Shown: in pieces, positions 28,213 through 37,161 of the stretch | Layout: the number at the start of each line of letters is the position of its first letter | Numbering within the stretch: position 1 is the first letter of the stretch | From: SZUA-545 sp050297855 | GTDB taxonomy: Bacteria; Campylobacterota; Campylobacteria; Campylobacterales; SZUA-545 | DNA length: 64,000 nt | Assembly: GCA_050297855.1 (NCBI GenBank) | Contig: JBNKTC010000004.1 | Location: 124,001 to 188,000 of the forward strand | Reading direction: 5' to 3' | Program-made: the position numbers and the translations under genes | Notes under the pieces: generated by a model | What the model saw: only the letters and a program-made list of their open reading frames with translations | Told to the model about the DNA's origin: nothing | Database searches by the model: none

Positions 28213-31200
28213 GCGGGTGATCTCGCTGCGCAGTTCCTCCAGAAGGGTCGAGACCGTCTCGGTGATACCCTGGCTGCGCACCTCCTTTTCGATGGAGGCT
28301 GCCAGCTCGCCGATACGGTTGAAGCGAAGGTTGGCTGCCGTACCGTGAAGTTTATGGGCCGCCTGCTTAAGGGCTTCAACTTCATGGTTGCCCACGGCGA
28401 TCGCGATGTTCTCCAGATACTCGTCGGCCGAATGGATGAACTTCTGGATAAGCTTCTGCACGAAATCCTCGTCGATCCCCAGGGTCTCGGCCAGTTCGGC
28501 GGTGTTGTAGGGGAGGTCGGCCTTGGTCTGGCGGAGTGAGGTACAGTAGCGTGCCAGGACTTCACCCAGGCGTTCGGGATCGATCGGTTTGGTCAGGTAG
28601 TCGTCCATACCGCCCCGGAGAAACCGCTCCCGGTCCTCTTTCATGACATTGGCCGTCAGGGCGATGATCGGGCAGGGATCGAAGCTGTTGACCCCTTCGT
28701 ATTCACGTATCTGCCGTGTTGCTTCCAGACCGTCCATGACCGGCATATTGATATCCATCAATATCAGGTCGTACCGTTTGGCCGTGAACATCTCCACTGC
28801 CTGCAGGCCGTTGTCGGCGATATCGGGGATGATCCCCTGCTGTTCCAGCAGCAGGGAGATCAGCGACTGGTTGATGTCGTTGTCTTCGACGACCAGGACG
28901 GTCGCGTCATAGACCGATGCTTCCCCTTCCTCTTCATCGGTCTCTTCGGTGCGGATGCTGTGTAGCAGCCTGCCGATGGTGTCGTAGAGCTTGACATCGT
29001 TGACGGGGTTGGCGATCACCTCCATCGTCTCGTCGATGGCGAGCTGGGTCTGTTTCATCTCTTCCATCGCCTTGGGGATGTTGCCGATCTCCCGGTCGTC
29101 GAAGAAGGCCGGAGTGAAGAGGAGCAGGCTCTCTTTGGTGATATAAAAGAGCAGGTCCCCTTCACCCGTCTCAGCCGTTGTGGCGATCCCCATCCGTTTT
29201 AGGTAGCGTTCCAGGTCTTCCCTGGCGATATCGCGGCTCTCCCGGTCACTGTAGATCACGGCGTGTCTTCCCTCAAACGGAGTGTAGCGCGTTTCAGGAT
29301 CGAAGGTGTCGACAGTGAGTTCGAACGAGAACTCGCTTCCCTCTCCCTCCCTGCTGTCGACCTCCAGCCTGGAACCCATCAGCTCTACGAAGTTGGCGCT
29401 GATGGTGAGGCCCAGGCCGGTTCCTCCGAACTTGCGGGTGATGGAGTCGTCCGCCTGGCTGAACGCCCCGAAGATCTCCTCCTGTTTCGCCTGGGGGATA
29501 CCGATACCCGAATCCCTGACGGCAAAACGGATCTTGCAGTGGGAGGCCTCTTTTTCAACGAGCTCCATGATGATATGGATATACCCCCGGTCCGGCGTAA
29601 ACTTGATCGCATTCCCGATGAGGTTGGACATCACCTGTTTTAGGCGCAGGGCATCCGCGGAGATCATCTTGGGAAGGGCCGGATCGATGAAGGTGAGGTA
29701 ATCGAGCTCCTTCTCCCCCGCAACGGATTCGAAGATCTCGAAGGCGGGGGTGATCTCGGCCACAGGGTCGATCATCTGCATCTCCAGGGTCATCTTGCCG
29801 CTTTCGATCTTGGAGATGTCCAGGATGTCGTTGACGATGCCCATGAGGGTCTTGGTGGAGTTTTTGATGATCGTGGCGTAACGTTTTTGTTCCTGTGTCA
29901 GTCCGCTTTCGACCAGGAGCTGGGTAAAGCCGGTAATCCCGTTCATCGGGGTCCGGATCTCGTGGCTCATATTGGCGAGGAAGTTGGCCTTGGCCACTTC
30001 GGCCGACTTGGCCCGTTTGAGGGCCTGTTCCAGCTCCGTCACGTCCGAGAGGGTGACGACGTAGAGGTCTTTGTCGTTATGGGAGAAGTGGTTGGTCTTG
30101 ATCGTGAAGATCTTGGCTTCGCCGTGTTTGTCGATCATCTTGACCTTGAATTTCCTGTCGTTGCGCTCCAGGGGTTTCTCCACCCAGTCCATCTCCCCTT
30201 TGATGGAGTAGATATACCCCTCCTCTTTGACAAAGAGGTCGCAGATGCAGTAGTGCTTGGATTTAAGGTCCTCAAAATCTTTAAAATCGAAATAGTCGAA
30301 GAAGCGCTGATTGACCTGGATCAGTCCCGTATCCTTGGCCGTCAGCGCGACGATGGACTCCTGGTTGTTCAGGATCTCGGATGTGAGCTTCTCACGCCAC
30401 TCCAGTTCGTTCTGTTTCTGGGAGAGGAAGGTGATGTCGACCCGCAGCGCCATGTATTCGACGATGGTGCCGTTATTGTCGAAGATCGGGAAGATGGTGC
30501 TGTCGACGATATAGGTGTAGCCGTTTTTGGCCCGGTTTTTGACGATCCCCTGCCAGATCTGGCCCGACTTGATCGTCTTCCACATCTCCTTAAAGACTTC
30601 CGGTTCCATATCGGGGTGACGGATGATATTGTGGGATTTGCCGATGAGCTCCTCTTTGGAGTAGCCGCTGATCTCGCAGAACATGTCATTGACGTAGGTG
30701 ATGATCCCTTTGGTATCGGTCTTGGAGAAGATAACGGTGTGGTCGACGGCCTCTTTGTACTGCTGCAGGAGCGAAGTGCTTTCGTTGAGGCTTCGCGTGG
30801 TATTGTTGATCAGGTGCATCAGTCCCGCCATGGAGCGGGTGTAGGTGCTCTTCTCCTTCTTGACGTCGAAAAGATACTCCGCCTGTGACGTGGTTTCGGA
30901 TTCGGAGAGGGAGAGGATAGAAGTGGAGAGGTTATAAAACTCTGCCGTCTCATCGTTTAGGCAGTACTCCCCGTAGGTGAAGAAACCGCTGACGGGAGCG
31001 ATGCTCTTTAGCGTCGTGATCTCGCGTCTGATATTGACCGGCAGAAAGATCCTGCGGGAGCTGCTGGCATAGACGAAGATCGATTCGCACGGGGTTGATG
31101 CCAGTCGGGCAAAGTTGGCTTCGGCAGCCTCTTTGATCGTCCGGATATCCCCGAAGCCGAAGGAGAAAGACTCCCCTTTGCGAACGGTGCCGGAGAAGAG

Positions 31201-31989
31201 GATGCCGCCCTCTTTTTCCAGCATCGGGGTCCTTGCGGCGACACCTTTGTGCTTGGAAAGGAGGAGGGGGAACTGGTTGGCCGATTCGGGGATATTATCG
31301 GCGATATCGTCGCCCAGGAAACGGCGGTAGACCTCCTTGATCGGGATATCGTCGGCCGTGTAGATGATATTCTCTTTGCACCGGGTGATCGTAAACGTGC
31401 TTCCGATCGGTTTCCAGTCGAACAGCGCTTTGGCTGTGACGTGGAGCGAATCGCCCGAAAGGGAGACGGCCAGGGTGCACTCCTGTCTGATCTCCTCCCC
31501 GTCGTAGACGAAACAGTCCTCAAAATCCCCGTTGTCCCCGGCAAAGCCGCCCGAGACGACCAGGCCCTCTTTTAGGGAGGCGACGCGGCGGATGATCTCT
31601 TCACCGTTCTGGCTGATCCCGCTGGAGAAGAGGATCAAGGCTTTGGTATCCTCTTTGATCAGGTCGTTTTTAAGCAGATCAAGCTCTTCGGGGGTCGTAA
31701 AATAGGCGGAGCGGATACGGGTCGTCTCAAACAGGGAGACCGAGAGGACGATGGAGCCCTCTTTCAGTTTCCCGTTGACGACTTCGCCGGCACTGGAGGC
31801 CCCTGCGATGACGGCATCGTCTCCCAGGTGAGCCGTCAGCATCTGAAGGATCTTGCGGATCTTTTTTAGTTTCCGCTGCCCGCTGAAAAGCTGCACCAGT
31901 ATCCCTTTGCCTTCGGTCTCAAGGGTGTCCAGGAACGCTTGCAGCGCTTGTTTGTTTTTGTAGAGGTGGTTAACGGTCTGCATCGTCAT
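28201..31989 (-). CDS. FIST-PAS hybrid histidine kinase with receiver and HPt domains
   Basis: This 1262-residue multidomain sensor has, in order: a FIST_N/FIST_C small-ligand domain (about 25-385), a PAS domain (about 415-525; VNDMFCEISGYSKEEL), a second divergent PAS (about 535-650), and a kinase core with phosphoacceptor FLANMSHEIRTPMNGI (about 675) and ATPase domain. It continues with a degenerate receiver-like stretch, a true receiver (LILMDINMPVMDG, Asp near 1077) and a C-terminal HPt (AAHKLHGTAANL, His near 1212). No membrane segment is evident, so it senses cytosolic signals. It overlaps the upstream kinase gene by 20 bases. Confidence 0.92.
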
Positions 31990-33511
31990 CCTTTAGGGGA
32001 AGGGTGATCGTAAAACAGGTCTTGCCGCTGTCGCTTTTCAGCTCGAGCCGGCCGCCCATGTTCTGTTCGATGATGGTCTTGGACATATAGAGCCCGATCC
32101 CGGTTCCCTTTCCCTGCTCTTTGGTCGTAAAATAGGGATCGAATACCTTCTGGCGGATGGTGTCGCTGACCCCGATGCCGTCATCGCAGATACCAATGGC
32201 GATCTTCTGCCCGGGCAGGGGGGATAGCGTAATGCGGATCTCGCCGTGGCCGCGGCCTGTCTCGTCGATGGCATCCTTGGCGTTGTTGATGAGATTGATG
32301 AGCACCTGTTTGAGTTCGTTTTCGTATCCCCATATGTCGGTCTGTTTTTCGATCCCTTCGTTCTGCAGGGTCGCCGTGATCCCGTGATGGGTAAGCTGGG
32401 CCGAGAGGATGTTCAGTACGTCTTCCAGGGCGCAGGTGAGGCTGAAGCGCTTTTTCTCCTTGGAGCTTTTGAAGTAGTTTCGGAAATCGTCGATCGTCGT
32501 AGACATATAGTTGATCTGTTTCATCGAGCGTGCAACGAGGTTGTTCAGGTACTCGTCATCCAGTTCTCCATGGAGCTTGGCATCGATGAGGTCCTGGATG
32601 TTGATCCCCAGGGCATTCAGGGGCTGGCGCCACTGGTGGGCGATGGCTCCGATCATCTCCCCCATGGCGGCAAGTTTGGACTGCTGGATCAGCAGTTGCT
32701 CCTGTTCACGCCGTTTTTGAAGTTCATTTTCGATCTGGTGCTCCAGGTCGCGGTTGAGGGCTTCGAGCTTCTCTTTATAGTACTTCTCCGACGTAATATC
32801 CCGGACCATGACGAGGGTCGAGACCGTATTGTCTAGGGTGATGGAGGTGGTGGAGACTTCGGCAAAAAAGTGGCTTTTGTCCAGTGCTATCAGCTTCTCT
32901 TCAAAGGGCAGGGCAATATGGCCGGGGTCCTGCATGGACGCTTCCATCCGTTTAGTCACCACACTGTGGAAATCTGGGTGGACAAGATCCAGGGCGTGGC
33001 GGCCCAGCAGGGCGCTCTGATCTTTGGCCTTAAAGAGACGGCAGGCGGCGGGATTGGCATGGGTGATGAGTCCCCGGTGATGAAGAAGGATGGCATCGGG
33101 CATGTTATCAAAGAGTTTGGAGTAGAGTTCCCGGGTTGTTTTGAGTGCCTGTTTGATCCGCTCTTCGATTTTATTAACGCGGTAGACGACGTAATCTCCT
33201 GTTTCGTCACTATAGGGAATCCCCGAAATCTCGCATTCGATAAGTTGTCCGTTCTGGTGTCTTAATACGGCCGCACGGTGAAGTTTCTGACCGGTCTTGA
33301 TCGCTTCGGGATGGAGATAGATAGTCTCGTCTTCGCTGAGGATATCGGCAATACACTTGCCGTTGATGGTAGGGTAGCCCAACAACTCCGTTACGGCGGT
33401 GTTGGTATAGACGAAACGCTGGCTGGCATCGGTGATACCGACGGGTTCGTCACTGTGGTCGACAATGGTACGGAAGATGGCCGGAGCAAAACATTCGGTA
33501 CCATTGTCCAC
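31970..33511 (-). CDS. Soluble PAS-domain histidine kinase
   Basis: This 513-residue kinase has two PAS domains (about 10-120 and 135-245), a coiled coil and a kinase core with GEMIGAIAHQWRQPLNALG, N-box QVLINLINNAKDAI, and DDGIGV and GTGIGLYMSKTIIE. No transmembrane segment is seen. It is encoded directly before and overlapping the FIST hybrid kinase, so the two probably act in one phosphorelay or respond to related cytosolic cues. No output regulator is adjacent. The ridA gene lies 16 bases upstream. Confidence 0.9.
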   Translation of the reverse strand: MDNGTECFAPAIFRTIVDHSDEPVGITDASQRFVYTNTAVTELLGYPTINGKCIADILSEDETIYLHPEAIKTGQKLHRAAVLRHQNGQLIECEISGIPYSDETGDYVVYRVNKIEERIKQALKTTRELYSKLFDNMPDAILLHHRGLITHANPAACRLFKAKDQSALLGRHALDLVHPDFHSVVTKRMEASMQDPGHIALPFEEKLIALDKSHFFAEVSTTSITLDNTVSTLVMVRDITSEKYYKEKLEALNRDLEHQIENELQKRREQEQLLIQQSKLAAMGEMIGAIAHQWRQPLNALGINIQDLIDAKLHGELDDEYLNNLVARSMKQINYMSTTIDDFRNYFKSSKEKKRFSLTCALEDVLNILSAQLTHHGITATLQNEGIEKQTDIWGYENELKQVLINLINNAKDAIDETGRGHGEIRITLSPLPGQKIAIGICDDGIGVSDTIRQKVFDPYFTTKEQGKGTGIGLYMSKTIIEQNMGGRLELKSDSGKTCFTITLPLKDDDADR

Positions 33512-33527
33512 GAAAACCTCCTTGGGT

Positions 33528-33902
33528 CTAGCTACATACGGCGATGCAGTCGATCTCGATCATCGCATTCTTTGGAAGCGTCTTGACTGCGACCGTGGCA
33601 CGGGCCGGCTTATGGTCACCGAAGTATTCGGCGTAGATCTCGTTTACTGTAACAAAATTATCCATATCGGAGAGGAAGATCGTCGTTTTAATGACGCCGT
33701 TTAAGGAACTCCCTGCCGCTTCCAGTACGGCACTGACATTCTTCATCACCTGGTGGGTCTGTTTGACGATATCATCTTCGGTCATCTCCCCTGCCGGTGT
33801 CAGGGCGATCTGTCCGGAGGTGTAGACCAGGCCGCCGTGTTTGACTGCCTGGGAATAGGGGCCGATGGCCTGGGGCGCGTTTTGTGTGGCTACGAATTCC
33901 AT
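33528..33902 (-). CDS. ridA: RidA-family enamine/imine deaminase
   Basis: RidA hydrolyses reactive 2-aminoacrylate and related imines made by PLP enzymes. The 124-residue protein has the family features: AIGPYSQAVKHGGLVYTSGQ, the NVSAVLEAAG helix, DMDNFVTVNEIYAEYF and the substrate-binding Arg in PARATVAV, with Glu in IEIDCIAV. It is cytosolic and trimeric in characterised relatives. It sits 8 bases after gatB on the same strand. Confidence 0.93.
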   Translation of the reverse strand: MEFVATQNAPQAIGPYSQAVKHGGLVYTSGQIALTPAGEMTEDDIVKQTHQVMKNVSAVLEAAGSSLNGVIKTTIFLSDMDNFVTVNEIYAEYFGDHKPARATVAVKTLPKNAMIEIDCIAVCS

Positions 33903-33910
33903 GGGTTTCC

Positions 33911-35353
33911 TTATGATAGTTTTTCTTTAAGCAGTTTGTTGACGACCTGCGGGTTGGCAGAGCCTTTGGAGGCTTTCATCACCTGCCCGACGAAGAAGCC
34001 GAAAAGTGCCTCTTTCCCGCCGCGGTATGCTTCGACCTGGCCGGGGTTGGCTGCCATGATCTCGTCGATCATCGCGATGATGGCACCGTCGTCGCTGACC
34101 TGCTTGAGGCCCAGTTTGTCGATGGCGTCATCCACGGAGACATCGTTTTCCATCAGGTGATCCAGGACGTCTTTCCCTGCCTTTCCGCTGATCGTACCGT
34201 CTTCGATGCGGACGATGAGTTCCGAGAGCTTGAGGGCTGAGACCGGTGTTGCCTCGATGGAGAGGCCCGCTTTGTTGAGGCGTCCCATCAGCTCGGTACT
34301 CATCCAGCTTACCGCCAGTTTCGGTGTCGCCTTGTGGTCGATCAGGGTCTCGAAGAACTCTGCCAGTTCCGGCTCAGCCGTCAGGACGGCCGCGTCGTAG
34401 GCGCTGATGCCGAGTTCGTTCATATAGCGTTCGCGCTTTTGGTCCGGGAGTTCGGGGATCTGGCTGTATTTGGCCAGGGTCTCGTCATCGAGCGTGACCG
34501 GCGGGATATCGGGTTCGGGGAAGTAACGGTAATCCGCTGCCCCCTCTTTGCCCCGCATACTGCGCGTTTCGTTTTTGACGCTGTCGTAGAGGCGGGTCTC
34601 CTGGAAGATCTCTTCGTCGTAGACACCGTCTTCCCACGCGTCGATCTGGCGTTCGACCTCCAGCTCGATCGCCTTCTGGATGAACTTGAAGCTGTTGATG
34701 TTCTTGAGTTCGACCCGTGTATAAAGCTTATCATCACCCTTGGGGCGGATGGAGACGTTGGCGTCGCAGCGGAAGGAGCCTTCCTGCATATTGGCGTCAC
34801 CGATGCCCAGGTAGCGGACGATGGAGTGGAGTTTTTTAAGATACGCGATCGCCTCGTCGCTGCTGCGCATATCCGGTTCGGATACGATCTCCAGCAGAGG
34901 CGTTCCTGCGCGGTTGAGGTCGACCTTGGAGTGGTCCCCTTCGTGGATGTTTTTTCCCGCATCCTCTTCGAGGTGGGCGCGTGTGACGCCGATACGCTTT
35001 TGGGTCCCGTCTTCCATATCGATCATGATATGGCCGTTCTCGACGATGGGCAGATCCATCTGCGTGATCTGGTACGCTTTGGGGGAGTCGGGGTAGAAGT
35101 AGTTCTTCCGGTCGAAGATGGAAGTTTTGTTGACCGTCGCGTCAACGGCCGTCCCGAAGGCGATGGATTTCGTAAACGCCTCTTTGTTGGGAACGGGCAG
35201 GGCACCCGGAAGTGCCAGGCAGACCGGGCAGGTATTGACGTTCTGTTCGTCCCCGAAGCTGGTGGGACAGCTGCAGAACATCTTGGTTTTGGTATTAAGC
35301 TGGGCGTGGACTTCCAGGCCGATGACTACTTCAAAATCGCCGTATGCAGACAT
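33911..35353 (-). CDS. gatB: Asp/Glu-tRNA amidotransferase subunit B
   Basis: GatB is the kinase/amidotransferase core of GatCAB, which converts Glu-tRNA(Gln) and Asp-tRNA(Asn) to the amide forms. The 480-residue protein starts with FEVVIGLEVHAQLNTKTKMF. It has the zinc cysteines (CSCPTSF, NTCPVCLALPG), GSFRCDANVSIRPKG and the C-terminal tRNA-binding YqeY-like domain. It lies in the atpB-to-kinase minus-strand cluster. gatA and gatC are elsewhere, which is normal in this phylum. Confidence 0.97.
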   Translation of the reverse strand: MSAYGDFEVVIGLEVHAQLNTKTKMFCSCPTSFGDEQNVNTCPVCLALPGALPVPNKEAFTKSIAFGTAVDATVNKTSIFDRKNYFYPDSPKAYQITQMDLPIVENGHIMIDMEDGTQKRIGVTRAHLEEDAGKNIHEGDHSKVDLNRAGTPLLEIVSEPDMRSSDEAIAYLKKLHSIVRYLGIGDANMQEGSFRCDANVSIRPKGDDKLYTRVELKNINSFKFIQKAIELEVERQIDAWEDGVYDEEIFQETRLYDSVKNETRSMRGKEGAADYRYFPEPDIPPVTLDDETLAKYSQIPELPDQKRERYMNELGISAYDAAVLTAEPELAEFFETLIDHKATPKLAVSWMSTELMGRLNKAGLSIEATPVSALKLSELIVRIEDGTISGKAGKDVLDHLMENDVSVDDAIDKLGLKQVSDDGAIIAMIDEIMAANPGQVEAYRGGKEALFGFFVGQVMKASKGSANPQVVNKLLKEKLS

Positions 35354-35362
35354 TGGTTTCCT

Positions 35363-35917
35363 TTAGGGGTTAAAAAAATATCGGATTGATGCAAAACCGT
35401 GCGGATTTGCGGCTTTTAGCTGAGCCACTTCGGCATCGGACGTGATCCCGCCGAGGGCAATAATATTAGCTCTTATATTAGCAGTAATTTGGTTTAACTC
35501 CTCTAAACCTTTGGGCCGGCCTTTGTTTTTTACGTAAAAGATCGGGCTGAAAAGGAGGTAGTCGGGGTAGGCTTTTTTGCAGCGCAGGATCTCTTCGCGC
35601 GAGTGGGTGCTGACGATCACTTTTTTACCCCGGCGCTTGAGCTGGGAGATCTTCCGGTGCTGCGTCGAGGTGAGATGAATGCCGGTGCCGTATTTTTTTG
35701 CCAGGGGGATGTGCTGGTTGATAAAGATCTCCCGGATGCCAAAGCGCCGGGAGATGGATACAAAGCGTTTGGCAAGGGCTTGCGTCTGACGGCCGCTCTT
35801 GTCACGGAATATGACCGCATCAGGGCGTTTTTTCCGCAAAACCCGGACGTAACGGGCGGCAAAAAGGGCAGGGTAGGAGGTGTAGTATCCCGGATCAGTG
35901 ATCAGGAAGGTTTTCAT
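35363..35917 (-). CDS. thiE: Divergent thiamine phosphate synthase family protein
   Basis: This 184-residue TIM-barrel protein resembles ThiE/TenI: it begins MKTFLITDPGYYTS, has DAVIFRDKSGR, FINQHIPLAKKYGTGIHLTS, VSTHSREEIL, YLLFSPIFYVKNKGRPKGLE and IALGGIT. These align with the ThiE strands, but several active-site residues differ (INQH instead of IND-type). It may be a degenerate or repurposed ThiE. ATG 35917 overlaps the upstream gene by 23 bases; a longer reading from 35977 lacks family similarity. Confidence 0.75.
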   Translation of the reverse strand: MKTFLITDPGYYTSYPALFAARYVRVLRKKRPDAVIFRDKSGRQTQALAKRFVSISRRFGIREIFINQHIPLAKKYGTGIHLTSTQHRKISQLKRRGKKVIVSTHSREEILRCKKAYPDYLLFSPIFYVKNKGRPKGLEELNQITANIRANIIALGGITSDAEVAQLKAANPHGFASIRYFFNP

Positions 35918-36212
35918 CGTGCTCTTCCGAGGCAGGCGGCGGGGCAGTGTGCTGCTTCCCGGCTGCGATCGTCTCAAGGAGTTTTGTCTGGTGCCGTTTC
36001 TCCTTCAGAATCTCCAAAAGCACATAGAGCCCTTCGGCGATCAGAAGCATAAAAAGACCCGGTACGAGACCGATGACGGCAGCTGCCAGTGCGGCGACAA
36101 ACGATAAGTGTAAATAGGTGATAAATCCCCACATCCCGCCGGCAGCCGCAACAAAAAGCGCGACACCGGTGGCGATATGGGTAAGAAGGGTAAAAAAGTT
36201 AGCGCGTTCCAT
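35895..36212 (-). CDS. Small three-span membrane protein
   Basis: This 105-residue protein has two or three hydrophobic spans (about 8-30: TLLTHIATGVALFVAAAGGMW; about 34-68: SFVAALAAAVIGLVPGLFMLLIAEGLYVL) and a hydrophilic tail with Pro/Glu/His. It lies between atpB and the thiE-like gene, overlapping the latter. It could be an accessory to the ATP synthase because of position, but it is not AtpI by sequence. No function is assigned. Confidence 0.65.
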   Translation of the reverse strand: MERANFFTLLTHIATGVALFVAAAGGMWGFITYLHLSFVAALAAAVIGLVPGLFMLLIAEGLYVLLEILKEKRHQTKLLETIAAGKQHTAPPPASEEHDENLPDH

Positions 36213-36225
36213 TAAACGCTAAGAC

Positions 36226-36912
36226 TTAGTGGTGCTCGTCTTCAATCTGAACTGCGCCACCGATGTATACGACTGTCAGGATCATAAAGATGAACGTCTG
36301 AAGAAGACCGAAGGCAAAGAGCATAAAGAAGCCCGGAAGTGGAACGATCCACGGTACCAGCATCAAAAGAACCAGAAGGAACATGTCATCCCCGTTGATG
36401 GAACCGAAAAGTCGGAAAGAGAGGGAGATGATCCGGGAGATGTGGGAGATGATCTCGATCGGGAACATCAGCCATGCCAGCCACCATACCGGTCCCATAA
36501 AGTGCGCGAAGTACTTGACCACGCCGTTACGTCGGATCCCCTCGAAGTTGTAGTAGAAAAAGACGATCAGTGCCAGTGCCAGTGTCAGGTTCAGGTTCGC
36601 TGTCGGTGCGTGGAAACCCGGGATGAGACCGATCATGTTGGAAACAAAAATAAACAGACCCAGTGCTGTGATCAGCGGGAGATATTTGCGGGCGTTCTCT
36701 TCACCCATAACGTCTTTGCCCATTGCGATAACCGCATCAACATACCATTCCAGTACGTTTTGTACGCCGGACGGGCGCAGTTTTAGCGAACGTGTCGCCA
36801 GTTTTGCCAGAATCAGCACGATCGCAACGACGAGTAGCGAGTGTGAAACGACAGTGAAGAACTGATCGTGACCACCGATCAGGCTCATGAAGGTAAACAG
36901 TCTTTCTTCCAT
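36226..36912 (-). CDS. atpB: F0F1 ATP synthase subunit a
   Basis: Subunit a forms the proton half-channels of the membrane rotor. The 228-residue protein has about six transmembrane segments and the essential Arg in SLSFRLFGSINGDD, preceded by PIEIISHISRIIS and followed by TFIFMILTVVYIGGA. The other ATP synthase genes are not adjacent; a detached atpB is characteristic of Campylobacterota. A TATAAT at 36959-36954 on the minus strand gives its promoter. Confidence 0.96.
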   Translation of the reverse strand: MEERLFTFMSLIGGHDQFFTVVSHSLLVVAIVLILAKLATRSLKLRPSGVQNVLEWYVDAVIAMGKDVMGEENARKYLPLITALGLFIFVSNMIGLIPGFHAPTANLNLTLALALIVFFYYNFEGIRRNGVVKYFAHFMGPVWWLAWLMFPIEIISHISRIISLSFRLFGSINGDDMFLLVLLMLVPWIVPLPGFFMLFAFGLLQTFIFMILTVVYIGGAVQIEDEHH

Positions 36913-36953
36913 GTACTATCCTATGCCTTGACTTGTGTAGAAATTTTGCGCAG

Positions 36954-36959
36954 ATTATA
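36954..36959 (-). promoter_or_regulatory. -10 element for atpB
   Basis: A perfect TATAAT on the minus strand lies 41 bases upstream of the atpB start, with a T-rich GCTTGTTTTGGC stretch before it. This fits the phylum's sigma-70 promoters. Confidence 0.5.
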
Positions 36960-36979
36960 GCCAAAACAAGCTAAAGAGC

Positions 36980-37005
36980 CCCTTTGCCAAAGTGGCAAAA
37001 AGGGA
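36980..37005 (-). terminator. Possible glyS terminator hairpin
   Basis: On the minus strand TTTGCCA-CTT-TGGCAAA is extended by CCC and GGG with a two-base bulge. CTCTTTAGCTTGTTTT follows, a weak T-rich tail. It lies downstream of glyS and just upstream of the atpB promoter. Confidence 0.4.
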
Positions 37006-37120
37006 TAGTGCTTTAAAAATATACAGAGAAAGTGGATCAAAACTGTGCAGTTCTCCTGCCCTCTGGGCAAAGCTTTTGTCCTCGGCTTGTGAACAAACCT
37101 GCGAAATTGCATGTGCCTCA

Positions 37121-37156
37121 GCGGCGAGCGTAGCTGGAGGAGCTTGGCTCCTGCAG
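37121..37156 (+). repeat. Dispersed repeat copy A beside the glyS end
   Basis: GCGGCGAGCGTAGCT (37121-37135) is followed by an imperfect palindrome (37132-37156) with stem parts GCTG/CAGC and AGGAG/CTCCT around CTTGG. The first 15 bases recur with one change, inverted, at 39243-39257, and AGGAGCTTGGCTC recurs at 1631-1643. Confidence 0.5.
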
Positions 37157-37161
37157 CGTTT

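Larger units (their letters stand above)
36913..37161. other. Intergenic region between atpB and glyS
   Basis: These 249 bases hold the atpB promoter, a hairpin (36980-37005) and, next to glyS, a dispersed repeat. The hypothetical minus-strand reading frame across it (36921-37190) is Pro/Arg-rich without similarity and overlaps glyS, so I do not call it a gene. Confidence 0.6.

Noticed and set aside
35918..35977. Longer start for the thiE-like gene.
   Set aside because: The added residues are Arg/Pro-rich, lie within the upstream gene and have no family similarity; the conserved domain begins at ATG 35917.
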